From Pseudocercospora fijiensis CIRAD86 (lineage: Eukaryota > Ascomycota > Dothideomycetes > Mycosphaerellales > Mycosphaerellaceae), in contig NW_006921539.1 of the NCBI RefSeq assembly GCF_000340215.1, positions 436,471 to 500,470 on the forward strand: a stretch of 64,000 bases of DNA. The letters are read 5' to 3'. The notes beneath the pieces are model-generated. The model saw only the letters and a program-made list of their open reading frames with translations. It made no database searches and was not told the origin of the DNA. Shown here piece by piece: positions 22,690-33,732 of this stretch; the stretch's first letter is position 1; each line of letters begins with the position of its first letter. A program made the translations under genes and the position numbers.

Positions 22690-23260
22690 TATAACAAGTA
22701 GCTGCCTATTATATACGGCGATCGCAACTAGCGTTAGTACTACTACTACCGTAATAGTATAAGAGGGCTATTAGCGTTATAGCCGTAGTACGTCTTACCG
22801 TAATAGTATGAGAGGGCTATTAGCATAAGAGGGCTATTAGTATAGCTATTAGTATAAGAGGGCTATTAGCGTTGTAGCTGTAGTACGTCTTGCTAGTTTC
22901 TACTACCGCCGATGGTATAGGAGGGCTATTAGTATAGCTATTAGTATAAGAGGGCTACTAGGATGAGAGGGCTATTAGCGTTGTAGCCGTAGTACGTCTT
23001 ACCGTAATAGTATAAGAGGGCTATTAGCATAAGAGGGCTATTGGTATAGCCATTGGCATAAGAGGGCTATTAGCGTTGTAGCTGTAGTATATCTCGCTAG
23101 TTTCTACTACCGCCGATAGTATAGGAGGGCTATTAGCATTGCTATTAGCATTAGAGGGCTATTAGCGTTGTAGCCGTAGTACGTCTCGCTAGTTTCTACT
23201 ACCGCCGATAGTATAAGAGGGCTATTAGCGTTGTAGCCGTAGTACGTCTTGCTAGTTTCG
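22690..23260 (+). repeat. Irregular tandem array of AGAGGGCTATTAGCG units
   Basis: At least ten copies of AGAGGGCTATTAG alternate with GTTGTAGCCGTAGTACGTCT and CTACTACCGCCGATAGTAT blocks. The reverse complement of this composite occurs at 15900-16200. Confidence 0.8.
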
Positions 23261-23439
23261 CTGTATAGCTAGCTGTCTCGTCCTTACTCTAGGTACAGCT
23301 AATTTTTTTTTAGCCGACTTAGTACAATTTTTATAACTTTATATATATGTTCCTTTTTTTTCTTCTTTTATATGCGTAAGCTTTAGCTACTTGCCTAAAG
23401 GGGAAAGTCTACCTCTTTTGTCTCTATGTTATATATATC

Positions 23440-23800
23440 TTCTTCTATAGCGGCTATTGCTACCTCGCGAGCAGCTATCTTCTAATACACTACTGCGAGC
23501 GGCTATTGCTACCTCGCGAGCAGCTATCTTCTTCTATAGCGGCTATTGCTATACTACTACGAGCGGCTATTGCTACCTCGCGAGCAGCTATCTTCTTCTA
23601 TAGCGGCTATTGCTATACTACTATAAGCGGCTATTGCTACCTCGCGAGCAGCTATCTTTTTCTATAGCGGCTATTGCTACCTCGCGAGCAGCTATCTTCT
23701 TCTATAGCGGCTATTGCTACCTCGCGAGCAGCTATCTTCTTCTATAGCGGCTATTACTACACTGCGAGCAGCTATCTTCTAATACACTACTAGCGGCTAT
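23440..23800 (+). repeat. ~40-bp tandem array
   Basis: About eight units of GCGGCTATTGCTACCTCGCG followed by AGCAGCTATCTTCTTCTATA, with variants in which ATACTACT replaces the middle. Confidence 0.85.
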
Positions 23801-24471
23801 TGCCTTCTAGCGCTTAGGAGTCCGATTCTAGATATAACTAGGTTTCTGTTTTGCCGATTCTCTACCCTCCTTTATTTACCTGTTTATCTACCGGATTAAC
23901 ATTTTTTCCGGTAAGTAAAGTAATTCAGAAATCGACAGATTCTTATAGATGTGTAGGTTTGAGACGGTTAGGCCTTATTTATTTTTCTATAGATTAGTTA
24001 AGCCGTCGTTTAATTGCTAGTTAAAGAGGTATATAGTCTATCTAGCCTCTCTAGTTTCTATTCCTACGGGTGCCCTACTTCTACGCTTCTGCTTCTAGTA
24101 ATATTTGCGCTCCTTAAATTAAGGAGCGTAAATATTACTATATACCCCGCATTCTATATAGGTTTGGACTTAGAATGCACTTGCTAGCTATTACGTTATA
24201 GCAACGTCTACGAAGGTGAATATACATAGGGCTAGTGCACTATCTGCTTCGAGAACGAGATTACGACGGCCTTCTACGACGAAGATAAAGCTAGAGAGGG
24301 CCGTAAGACTAGTTAGTTTGTTCTTCGCGGCACCGTACGGTTACCGAAGAAGACAAGGGCTAGTGCACTATCTGCTTCGAGAACGAGATTACGACGGCCT
24401 TCTACGACGAAGGTAAGGAAGAGAAAGGGCACGATTAGAATACAGGTCGTAGATAGTCTATTTTATAATAT

Positions 24472-24819
24472 TTAATCGACGTATTTAGAGGCGGCGACCT
24501 TAGCTAGGCGGTAGCGAGCACACTTGCTATTGCCCTAGCTGCTATTAAGCCTCTTGCCCTCCTTACTATATATACGACAAGTATAGCCTAAGCGCTTGCA
24601 ACGCTTGTACGTAGGTATACGATTCTCCCTAGCACTAGTCTCCTCGATATGTCTAATATACGACAATAACTTGTTTAGAGTCGGCGTATTCGAGTCCTAT
24701 TGCTTCGCACTAACGCTATAATAAACTCCTAAAGCCTAAGGGCGGTAGAGCTTAATACGATTACCCTTCGGACCCTTCTTCTTCGGTATTTAAGCTAGTG
24801 CTAGTACTAGAGCTAGAGC
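24472..24819 (-). pseudogene. 3' part of a cysteine-cluster gene split by the LTR retroelement
   Basis: On the minus strand, next to the LTR element, a frame ends at a TAA (24472-24474). It contains YKRCKRLGYTCRIYSKEGK and then SKCARYRLAKVAASKYVD. The spacing recalls a C-x2-C...C / C-x2-C...C cluster in which some Cys codons became Tyr (TGC to TAC), a typical RIP change. The gene's 5' part appears to lie on the other side of the retroelement (31729-32190). A zinc-binding accessory protein of a transposon is a guess. Confidence 0.45.
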
Positions 24820-24824
24820 TAGAG
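24820..24824 (+). repeat. Target-site duplication TAGAG (left)
   Basis: TAGAG immediately precedes the TGTTACGG end of the left LTR and is repeated at 31724-31728 after the right LTR. Confidence 0.88.
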
Positions 24825-25170
24825 TGTTACGGTTACTCGCGACAGATCGTTAGGTAACTTCTTATTACGTATAAGCCGAGGCTTCTTTAGAGAGGCTAAT
24901 ATAAGCGGGAGGCAGAGATAGAATAATTAGTACAAAGGTAATTCCAATTAGTAAGTAGGTAACATAAGTTAAACGCCTCGAGCTATAAGGGCATTCCGGC
25001 GTTCCTAAATACAAAGGAGATATCTTGTCTATAGTCGTAAGCGACGCGAGCGACGCTGTCGCTCTCGACCGCTCCTATCGCTCCTAGTAAGATAGAGCGA
25101 CAGCTTAGCCTACTAGTCTTAGCGTCGCTCTAAGATTATATAAGGACTCTAACTAATTAGATCCGTAACA
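24825..25170 (-). repeat. LTR (3' LTR in element orientation)
   Basis: 346 bp, starting TGTTACGG and ending CCGTAACA. It differs from 31378..31723 at seven sites, each a CpA/TpA or TpG/TpA change. Confidence 0.93.
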
Positions 25171-25307
25171 CTATCCCCCTCCTTAAGCGGGATAGTCCCT
25201 TATTCCGGAACTTTCTAATTCCAACTTCTTTGCTATACTAAAGTTATTAAAGGACTTGTCTTCTCGTTAGCGTAAGGAAAATATCGCAAATAATATCCTT
25301 GCCGACT

Positions 25308-25820
25308 GCCTCGAAATGCCGATCCGCTACTTTTATTGCGAATAGGCCGATAAATCCTACAAAGTCGATCTCCGTTCCGGCCGCTGCTCCGAGTGCGCCC
25401 TATACGGCTAGTCCTATAATATGCAAGTTACTCGTATAGAGTATAAAAAAATCCGGAAGGCGCGCCTAAAGATAGCTAAAGATCTCGAAGCGGCCGAAGA
25501 GGAGGAAGACCTCCTTACGCGGAAGCTTTTCGAGTATCGCGTAAAGGTCCGTCGCTTACGCAAGTCGCTACGTATAAAGGAAGATCGGGAGGTATAAGCT
25601 CTTAAGGTAGAGGAAGCCTCTATTTAATAGGCGGAGGAGCTCGAAAGAGAGCTAGGCTCTTCGCCTATAGAGCCGATAATATTCTCGTTGCCTACTAACG
25701 AGCCGTTTCCCCTAGATAGCCGATTATAGATATCGCCTTATAACTAGAGTCGTCTAGATAGGACGTCCTAGCCTACCTCTGAAATTCCTAGTAGGAGTGC
25801 CGAGAGTCTAGTATCTTAAA
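25308..25820 (+). pseudogene. Antisense ORF relic inside the LTR retroelement
   Basis: On the plus strand, opposite to gag-pol, a frame with a few TAG/TAA interruptions reads MPIRYFYCE, KVDLRSGRCSECALYG, then a charged helical stretch (KIRKARLKIAKDLEAAEEEE, RKLFEYRVKVRRLRKSLR). It ends near 25817. The CSEC-type cysteines followed by a basic/acidic coiled region suggest a small zinc-binding, coiled-coil protein. The frame is far longer than expected by chance in this stop-rich block. The family is not known to me. It may be an accessory gene of the retroelement. Confidence 0.5.
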
Positions 25821-25859
25821 GGTATGTATTTTCAATGTTTCCTATCTATTTTATCTTCT

Positions 25860-26026
25860 AGCTAGTTAGTCTAGTAGTATAATTCTTAGCTATAAAAGAC
25901 ATAGTTGCTAGGTACGCTATTAGAGTCCCCGCTCCTCGAGCTATACTACCCTAGGTCGTTAAGAACTCTAAGGCGCTATAATCGATAGGGTCTAAGAGGT
26001 CGTAGGTTCAATTCCTATACTAGTTA
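25860..26026 (+). tRNA. RIP-damaged tRNA-like gene with a 95-base insertion
   Basis: Seven acceptor pairs form between 25860-25866 and 26019-26025 (one G-U). The T arm is perfect (GTAGG TTCAATT CCTAT, 26002-26018), the variable loop has five bases, and the anticodon stem pairs CTTAG (25885-25889) with CTAAG (25992-25996). A box TAGTCTAGTAG and B box GGTTCAATTCC fit the Pol III consensus, and a T-rich run follows at 26027-26037. The D stem has a C-A mismatch explained by TG to TA change. The loop is interrupted by about 95 bases. Next to the 3' stem it reads ATAGGGT (Pro-like, AGG); next to the 5' stem CTATAA (Tyr-like if from CTGTAA). The D arm resembles tRNA-Pro. Intron-containing tRNA, tRNA-derived SINE head or relic are all possible. 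Confidence 0.5.
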
Positions 26027-26090
26027 TTTCTTTTTTTGTCCGGTTTTGATATTTTTTGATTATCTACTAACAGTTCTGCAGGTTTTCTTT

Positions 26091-26200
26091 TAGTTCCTAG
26101 GTGTTTTCTAAATGTAGGTATCCTTTCCATTTAATAAGGTATTTCTAACCTTGCTAATCTAGGATTTCCTCGACTTCAAACTCGTTTTCTTCCTTAGGTT
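26091..26200 (-). pseudogene. Chromodomain relic of the LTR element
   Basis: The minus-strand frame reads FEVEEILD, a stop, then KYLIKWKGY and LENT-stop-EL, matching the E-x-I-L-D / Y-x-V-K-W-x-G-Y core of chromodomains. TAG codons stand where Gln or Trp is usual. Confidence 0.8.
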
Positions 26201-26899
26201 AGAAGTGAAATGTTTCTTAATACGGTGTTTCGGCGTCTGTAGGTTCTAGTATAGAGATATAGAATACTGGGTAGATTTTCGCGTCGTCCGGTAGTTTAAG
26301 TCGGTAATTAACTGGTCCTTTAGGCTCATCAATTAGAAATAGCCCGACTTTAACGTAGTCTAGTTTCTTAGTCGATCTCCGGGTTTTTAGATTCTTTGTT
26401 AGGAGGTAGACCTTATCCCCCTTTTTTAGCTAAGGTACTATTTTTCGTTTAGTATTATATAGTCCCGTAATCTTTTCTTAAGACTCGGCAATTGCCCTTT
26501 GCAATTCTTTATATACCTGCTTTAAGTCTTCTAAAGCGACTATCGCTTTATCCGCGTATAGATACTATAAATACTGTTCCCCGAACAGCTGCGGATGTTT
26601 CCTAAAATTAGCGAAGAATGGTGTCTCTTTCGTAGTCTTAGATTGTTAGTTGTTTAGTGCAAGTTGTGCTATAGGCAATAGCGATGCCTAATTGTTTTGT
26701 ACGTAATTAACGTAGTGCCGTAAGTATACCTCTAAGGCCTAATTCTTAACTTCCGTTTAGCCGTCTATCTATAGATAGTATACCGTTAATAGCTTGTGCT
26801 TAATTCCAAGCGTCGCTGTAAGCGTCTTCTAGTAGTTTGACGTAAAGAGCTTATCTCTGTCCGTAATATAGGTCTTTGGAAATCCGTAGTATCGTACAA

Positions 26900-27130
26900 G
26901 TCTATCTAGTACGAGGTATCCGAGTTGCTCTACCGTACTTGCTTCGTTAGTAGGAATGAAGTATGCGTATTTCGTAAGCCTATCGACTATAATAAGTATT
27001 ATATCGTAGCTATGTCCTATAACCGGATCCTTAGACTTCGGTAGTTTCGTAATAAAGTCTATTATAACTTCGTCCTATAGTTTATCTAGTAGCGTCCTAA
27101 ATTGGATATGTCTATATCTAGCGTGTCTAT
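26900..27130 (-). pseudogene. Integrase core relic of the LTR element
   Basis: The frame contains DEVIIDFITKLPKSKDPVIG and HSYDIILIIVDRLTKYAYF, the region around the first two catalytic acids of Ty3/Gypsy integrases. Confidence 0.85.
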
Positions 27131-28099
27131 TAGCCTTGTTACGCTAACATTGTAGACATTTCTTAATATATTCTAGAACTCGTTGTCGTATGTGTAGGAA
27201 TCCGAAGCTTCGCTTAACTAGTTCTATTGTTTTTGAAACTCTAGGGTGTCCATTTTCTAGTCCGTCGTAGTATTGTCGTATATACTCCGTAACTCGTTCC
27301 TTAGGTACTTAGTATTTCCTATATTCGATTGGAAACTGTTCTTCTATATCCTAAAGAACTCGTATAATGTAGTTGAATTCTTTTGTATTAGCACTAAGGC
27401 TTCCGTCTTAGTTTACTTTTAATATCTACTACTATACTAGTTCGTAACCCTCTATATAGTCGCTACGGCGGCTTAGTGCGTCGGCTCGTCCGTTCTCGCG
27501 TCCTAGGGTATAGCGGATTTCGAACTTATACTGTCCTAGTAGCTCCGACTAGCGGGCCTGTCTTCGGGTTAGTACTTTAGTCGTAGTGAAGTAAGTTAGA
27601 TTCTTATAATTAGAAAGAATCGTAAGACTTAGTGCTCCTTCCGCGTATACTCGCTAGTATTGTAGTAATGCAACTATTGTAAGTAGCTCCTTATTATAGA
27701 TGTCGTAGTTCTATTCCGCGGGTAATATCTTTCTCGAGTAATAGGCTACCGGGTGTCGTTTCCCGTTATGCTCCTGTATAAGGTATGCTCCTATAGCCCT
27801 ATCCGACGCGTCTGTTTCTATCTAGACCGCCTTACTCCTATCGAATAATCGTAGCGTTAGCGTAGAAACGCATTGCTTCTTTAGCTGCCTAAACGCTTCG
27901 TCTTCCTTCGTGCTCTAGTTCTATTACTTGTCTTTCTTTATAAGCTCCGTAAGGGGTGCCGCTGTTTTAAAGTAGCCCTCGATAAATTTTCTATTATAGT
28001 TAGCTAATCCTAGGAATAATTGTACGTCTTTAACGCATATAGGCGTTAGCTATTCCTGTATTGACTTGGTTTTTTCTAGATCGATCCTGATTCCTATAG

Positions 28100-28700
28100 T
28101 GCTAATAATAAATCCTAGGAATTTGACTTCCTTCTTATAGAATTCGCATTTCTTAGGTACAGTCTTAAATCCTACTTAAGTAAATCGTTTAAAGACGTCC
28201 TGTACTATTCGTATATAGTCCGCGAGAGCTCCTTTAGTATAGACTAAGATATCGTCTATATATGCGATAACGCATATATCTAGAAGGTCTCGGAGGACTT
28301 CGTTTATAAGGTCTTAATATAACGCTAGGGCATTTGTAAGTCCTATAGGTATAACTAAGAATTCGTAAAGCCTATATCTTATTCGGAATGCTGTTATCTA
28401 TTCGTATCTAGCTGCTATACGTATTGCGTAAAACGCATCGCGTAGGTCAATCTTCGTATACTAGTCTAATCTAGTTAATCGGTCTTGCATTTCTTCGATA
28501 TTCGGTAGTAGGTACCGATTCTTAATTATAATGTCGTTAAGTCGTCTAAAATCGACTACTAGCCGTCCTTCGTCTAATCCGGCTTTCGGAACGAACATTA
28601 CTAGTAAGGCTACCGAGGATATCGACTTCCGTATCTAGCCTTTTTCTAATTTCTCTCTTAGCTACTTGTCTAGGGTTTTGAGCTCTTTCTTAGACATTGC
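28100..28700 (-). pseudogene. Reverse transcriptase relic of the LTR element
   Basis: The catalytic IAYIDDILV (Y-x-D-D type) motif lies at 28243-28269, with neighbouring RT-like segments broken by TAG/TAA. Confidence 0.88.
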
Positions 28701-29299
28701 GTATAAGGGTCCCTATAGAGGCTCTTTCCTAGGCTGTAAGTGTATCTTATAATCCTATAGTTAGTGTTTAGGTAAGGCTGCCTTGCCTCTCTCCTCTTTA
28801 AAGAGTCGCTTCTACTTAGTATACTCTTTAGGAATGTTTAGGTCCGAGATTCTAGTTTTATTCTTCGATAGCGTATAACTTCTATCCTTCCCGTAATTAT
28901 TATTATAACCCTCCTAACCTAACGGTAGTGTCGATCCGGGTTGAATACGGTTCTCCGTAATTCCTGTCGACGCAAACGTCTTACGAATCGCCCTGCGTTT
29001 ATTAATCTTATCTGCCTGCGAACGCTGCCGCTATATAGGTTGAATGCCGATTATATAGTCGCATTCCTTAAATATAAGTACTCCTTTTCTCTAGTCTACG
29101 ACTAGGTTATACTTTCTTAACTAAGGTATGCCTAATACAATGTTATAACTAGCTATGTTAGTAATATCTAAGACAATCTCCTCGTAGTGCTATTAGATAG
29201 CTAGTAGTAACGGTATCGTTTCTCGTTCTATACTAGGTAGCGGTGACCTATCTACTACTATAAGTTTATACGCTCCTTCTCTTCTACTTCGGGTTGCGA

Positions 29300-29400
29300 T
29301 CCCTCGGCTTTTAACGAATAATTCGGAGGCAAAGTTCCCGCTCGCTCCGGAATCTATTAATACACTCGTCGGGTGCCCGTTAACGATAACTTTTGTACGG
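29300..29400 (-). pseudogene. Aspartic protease relic of the LTR element
   Basis: VLIDSGASGNFA at 29328-29369 has the D-S-G-A active-site triad of retroelement proteases. Confidence 0.82.
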
Positions 29401-30469
29401 AAGACTACTATTAATGCTTGAGCGCTTTCGGTATTAAGGAACTCTCTTAGAACGCTCTAATCTAGAGAGTTGGTCCGTTTCCCGACTGATTAGTAGCCTA
29501 ACGTTGTTCTAACTAGTTACGGATCCGTAGTCCTGCCGTTCGTGCTTCTTCGGTATATAATTTTTCCTCGAGGGTATCGTTGTATATATCTTATCCCTAC
29601 GCTGCTATAGCCTTTCGGTATTGCTAATTTAATCGCTAGACCGTCTAACGTATATCTTAAGTAATAATCGTCCTTTCGTCGGGTAGGACGTATCCGTAGG
29701 GCGTAATTATACTTCCTATCGGTACTCGCTCCGTAATAAAGTTATAGTACGCATAGTCTATAGGTATCCGGGGGTAATTCTAGAATTTTGCCCGTAAGCT
29801 TATCTAGAAATAATTAAATTAGATAGGGTCGACCTTCCGTTATCCGTTAACCTTTAGAAACATTTCCTCGTATTTGCGTACTAGATATAAGGCGATTGTT
29901 CGCGCTACTATAGGTACATCTATTGTAAACGTAAGGATCGTATCGTCGTTAATCCCGAATTCGTCTTTACTTTCTTTATTCGTAGTTTCTTCCTCGGTAT
30001 CTAGACTTCCTTCTAAATCTTCTTGCTATTCCTCCTCTTACTAAGGGGATTCCGGTACTTCTAGGATAGCTCCTAACTCCTCCCCGGGAGGGAATAAAGC
30101 TTCCGGATCTCGGTTTTCTTTATCGTCGGCATCTAAGCAAGATTCATTAATCGTTTCTTCTTCTAACTAGGATTTCGCATCTTCTCGTACGAGTCGCCTA
30201 ATCTAAGGGAAGAATCCTGCTTCTACTTTAGTAGAATAATGAATTTAGCATTAGTCGTCGTAACAGAATCTCTAGTAAAGGGCTCTATATACGGGTTCTT
30301 GTCGTCGTGCTATTATATAGATTTGTCGTAGCTCCTTCTTTACGACCTCTACGTAGGTCCTCGGCGCGTTATTAATAGAGTATAGCTCTACTACTATTCG
30401 GTAGCCTTCTCTGCCCGAGTCCTTTCGTTATATTATATTAAACTGTTCGCGTCGCACTATATTCTTGCC

Positions 30470-31300
30470 GCGGCAGTTCCGTACTATATAGCCTTCCTTA
30501 CTATACGCATAGCAAGTTAATCTTCCTGCTTTCTTAGGCGAACTCTTGCCTTTTCTTCCTTTAATTGCTCAACCCTTCTAGGTAGCGTCTAGCTCTATTA
30601 GTTACGTACCGTAGTAGTTGTTCCCCTTTAGTTTATCGTAGGTACTATAGTTTCGTCTATTATCGTATCTAGGAGTATAACTAGCTTTTCTAGAAGTCTT
30701 AGAATCGTAACGTCGTTCTAAAGCTCGTTCGTAGAGCCTATCGTCGAGATCGATCGTAACCTTAACTAATGTTCCTATATTATCTATTTTTCTACCGTCG
30801 CGTATAAGCTCGTCTTTAACGTTATCCTTAAGACCTCGCCGATACATTGTTATAAGAGCTTCGTCGTCCTAATCCGTAAGTTAGGCGTATTCCTAAAATT
30901 TGGCGGCGTAATCGGTATATAACCCCTTCTAAGTTAAATGTTAGATAACCCTAACTGCGGTAGCAACTTCGTTAGAAGATCCAAAGACCTTCTTTATCGT
31001 ACGCTTAAGATTTTCGTAGCTTGCGAAGATTCTATCCGAATTGTCGGTCCCGTTACTATCTAGATAGGTCCTAAGAAATGGTTTAACCTAATGCTAAGCC
31101 CTGCCTCGTATAAACGTCGTTGCGAAGACTAGCTTTAAGTTATCTTAAACCTAGTTAAATATAAAATACATATCTATCTAGCTAACCTAGGTATCGAACT
31201 TGTCTCGGTCGCCGTAATAAAAGTCTAGCTTTCCGATCTTAAGAGAATCGTTTCCGGTATAGGTTCCGAGTACATTGCTAGCACTAGAGGTAGTACGTCG
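30470..31300 (-). pseudogene. Gag relic of the LTR element
   Basis: The best preserved part (30602-30847) reads YRRGLKDNVKDELIRDGRK and VTIDLDDRLYERALERR, typical of Gag in this clade. Downstream, the zinc knuckle is recognisable as CYAYSKEGYIVRNC (about 30478-30520). One Cys and the His have become Tyr, each explained by a single CpA/TpG mutation. Confidence 0.8.
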
Positions 31301-31377
31301 AGTACTGCCTATCTCGCTAGGGGCGGGAGTTCCCCTTCCGACTTGTAATAAGGCACTTATCCTAAGGGCGTTTAAAG

Positions 31378-31723
31378 TGTTACGGTTACTCGCGACAGAT
31401 CGTTAGGTAACTTCTTATTACGTATAAGCCGAGGCTTCTTTAGAGAGGCTAATACAAGCGGGAGGCAGAGACAGAATAATTAGTACAAAGGTAATTCTAA
31501 TTAGTAAGTAGGTAATATAAGTTGAACGCCTCGAGCTATAAGGGCATTCCGGCGTTCCTAAATACAAAGGAGATATCTTGTCTATAGTCGTAAGCGACGC
31601 GAGCGACGCTATCGCTCTCGACCGCTCCTATCGCTCCTAGTAAGATAGAGCGACAGCTTAGCCTACTAGTCTTAGCGTCGCTCTAAGATTATATAAGGAC
31701 TCTAACCAATTAGATCCGTAACA
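31378..31723 (-). repeat. LTR (5' LTR in element orientation)
   Basis: 346 bp, TGTTACGG...CCGTAACA, followed by the TAGAG duplication at 31724-31728. Confidence 0.93.
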
Positions 31724-31728
31724 TAGAG

Positions 31729-32190
31729 CTAGTGCTAGAGCTAGTGCTAGTGCTAGTGCTAGTGCTAGTACCGGTATTGCACCTTAAAGACCTTATTACG
31801 TACGCTTACGCTAGCGCCTTGCCTATCTCGTTAGCCTAGAGCGACGAATAGGCGGTACTTACGGAGATAGCGCTGCGGCCGCTGCTTCGACGATACTAAA
31901 GAAAATCATATTAGATCTCGCTACGATGCTTCTAATCTACGAGGAATATACTTATCTAGTACGTTAACGTCCTAGACGGAAAGAGACTGCTGCTACTAAG
32001 AAGCCGCTAACGAGCCTTGATTTTTACGCGTATGTCTACGTAAGCCTCTAGAATTGGAGCGATTAGGCTAATTAAAATAGCTAGCGCTAGGCTCTTCTAG
32101 TAAGCCGAATATCTTATTAATCTCCTCGTTAGTCGCTAGAAATTGGTTGGAGCTTATTACGTCGAGAGCGGTAGCAGTCGTAAAGGCAAG
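31729..32190 (-). pseudogene. 5' part of the gene split by the LTR retroelement
   Basis: The minus-strand frame reads SSNQFLATNEEINKIFGLLE, RSNSRGLRRHTRKNQGSLAA and QRPQRYLRKYRLFVALG between TAG/TGA stops. It then runs into a GCTAGT-rich microsatellite in which the retroelement inserted. I infer that it continues into the cysteine-cluster part at 24472-24819. No family recognised. Confidence 0.4.
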
Positions 32191-33175
32191 GATAGTGTAG
32201 GTATAGATATAGGTGTCGCTATAGGTGTCGCTATCGATGTCGCTGTCGCTATCGCTATCGATATCGATGTCGAAAGAGAATAAGAAGGGGAATAAGAAGG
32301 AGCCAGAATTATATATAGGAAGCTGTTAATATGTTACGAGGTCCGAATTAACCTTGTATATAATACTAAGATCACATAGGTGTTACTTGCCCTTTACTTA
32401 GCTAATAGAAAGCAAGCGACAAGTCTTTATTCGAATACTTACTTAATCGCAGCCTCGAGTACTTAGATACTTAGCACTGCAAAAGCTTACTCTTACGAAG
32501 CTTCCTTCTACTAACAATAGTAGTGAATTCGGCTAGCAATAGAAATCACACAGCCTACTTCTATAATAGAACCTTACTCTGCCCCTAGTAATATATCCTC
32601 TCTTGCTACCTAGGCTAACTCTTTATTCTTATCTAATATCGCGTACAACCTCTTACTATCTTCTATAACATTACCTCAAATACAAGATCTACGTTAGCAG
32701 CAGCAGCAGTAGTATACGATCCTATATGTTTATATTAGACGAGCTGTTCTATAGGTACCTAAGTAGAGCTAATAGGTATAATAGCTATCTCGACTCTACG
32801 CGCTACGCGCGTCGCGAACTTTCCTTAGAGCGAGAGCAGCATTATTAATACTGCTACGGATATACCGTCTCGCAGTCTCCGTAGTAGTAGAATGTATGTT
32901 TTAATAAATGCTCGACTTGCTTATAGTATATTGCTAATAGAATTGAAGCCGCCGTAACAACAATAACAACACTACTACTACTACTACTACCTAGCGCCGC
33001 TCGCTATGCGAGCTCTTAGTCTTAGTTCTAGTCTAGCTTCTCTAGCTTCTGCTCGTCCTATACTTAATTTAGTTTAGCGCGGTCTCTGCTAGCTCTAGAT
33101 AGCCTTATTTCTAGATTCTATATTCGATATAGTTTACGTAGATCTAGAATAGATCGCTACGCCGTTTTCGCTATA

Positions 33176-33415
33176 GATTGAGCTTGCTTAATAGACTTCT
33201 TCTTAATCGCTCGTCGGCCTGAATAGAAGCGTCGCTACAACTAGAAGAAGATATAGATTAAGCTCGCTCGATAGACTTCTTCTTAATCGCTCGTCGGCCT
33301 AAATAGAAGCGTCGCCGCAACTAGAAGAAGATATAGATTGAGCTCGCTCGATAGACTTCTTCTTAATCGCTCGTCGGCCTAAATAGAAGCGTCGCTATAA
33401 CTAGAAAAAGATTCT
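33176..33415 (+). repeat. 80-bp tandem array, three copies
   Basis: Units start GATTGAGCTTGCTTAATAG, GATTAAGCTCGC and GATTGAGCTCGC at 33176, 33256 and 33336. Differences are mostly C/T and G/A. Confidence 0.9.
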
Positions 33416-33693
33416 GTAACTAGAAGAAGCATACATCGGTCCTAATTAGCCTCTAGCGTGCTAGTAAGAGAATCACTCCTATTAAGACAGCATTCGACAA
33501 AGACGGCCGACTTGCCTTTATCCGACGACGACCTTATTAGCGGCGATTCGGCCTTAGAAGATAACAGTAGTCGAAAGGTCCTAAAGAAGAAGAAGAAGAA
33601 GAAGAAGAGCACTACTACCCTCTCCGCAATAAGGACGCTAATAGCAGTCGTATTACTCGATCTAAGACGATAAATAAACGAATAAATATACAC

Positions 33694-33732
33694 AATTGCC
33701 TATAGCATACGATAGTATATACTATAGGCAAA
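33694..33732. repeat. Hairpin repeat copy
   Basis: Arms AATTGCCTATAGCATAC and GTATATACTATAGGCAAAT, followed by GCCGAT. That is the inverse of the GATGCCG flank of other copies, so this one lies in opposite orientation. Confidence 0.8.

Larger units (their letters stand above)
22096..24471. other. Repeat-rich stretch without gene
   Basis: It holds a 25-bp array (AGCTTCTAGTTTTAATAGGG plus GTGAAT, 22110-22255), two hairpins, the AGAGGGCTATTAGCG array and the 40-bp array at 23440-23800. A 58-bp segment (start GGGCTAGTGCACTATCTGC) is duplicated at 24229 and 24357. No protein identity read. Confidence 0.6.
24825..31723 (-). mobile_element. Complete but RIP-killed Ty3/Gypsy chromovirus (LTR retrotransposon)
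   Basis: Two 346-bp LTRs flank 6.2 kb and a 5-bp TAGAG duplication marks the insertion. Relics of all domains can be read on the minus strand in the order typical of Tf1/sushi-type chromoviruses. These are Gag (about 31300-30470) with a damaged zinc knuckle, protease (VLIDSGASGNFA, 29328-29369), reverse transcriptase (IAYIDDILV, 28243-28269), integrase (IVDRLTKYAYFIPTNEA near 26950) and a chromodomain (EVEEILD and KYLIKWKGY, 26091-26200). The purine tract AAGGAGGGGGATAG abuts the left LTR on the minus strand, confirming orientation. Stops interrupt every part. Between the chromodomain and the left LTR lie two unexpected items: an antisense ORF relic and a tRNA-like structure. It was inserted into the cysteine-cluster gene of the larger element. 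Confidence 0.92.

Noticed and set aside
19160..32695. Inverted 45-bp match (TTGTATTTGAGGTAAT region) at about 19165 and 32650 as element ends
   Set aside because: The match is short and flanks do not continue to align, so it is probably a shared gene fragment rather than termini.
33458..33673. Short protein with eight lysines as an intact gene
   Set aside because: It starts with a non-ATG codon inside RIP-damaged DNA; more likely a surviving piece of a larger dead gene.
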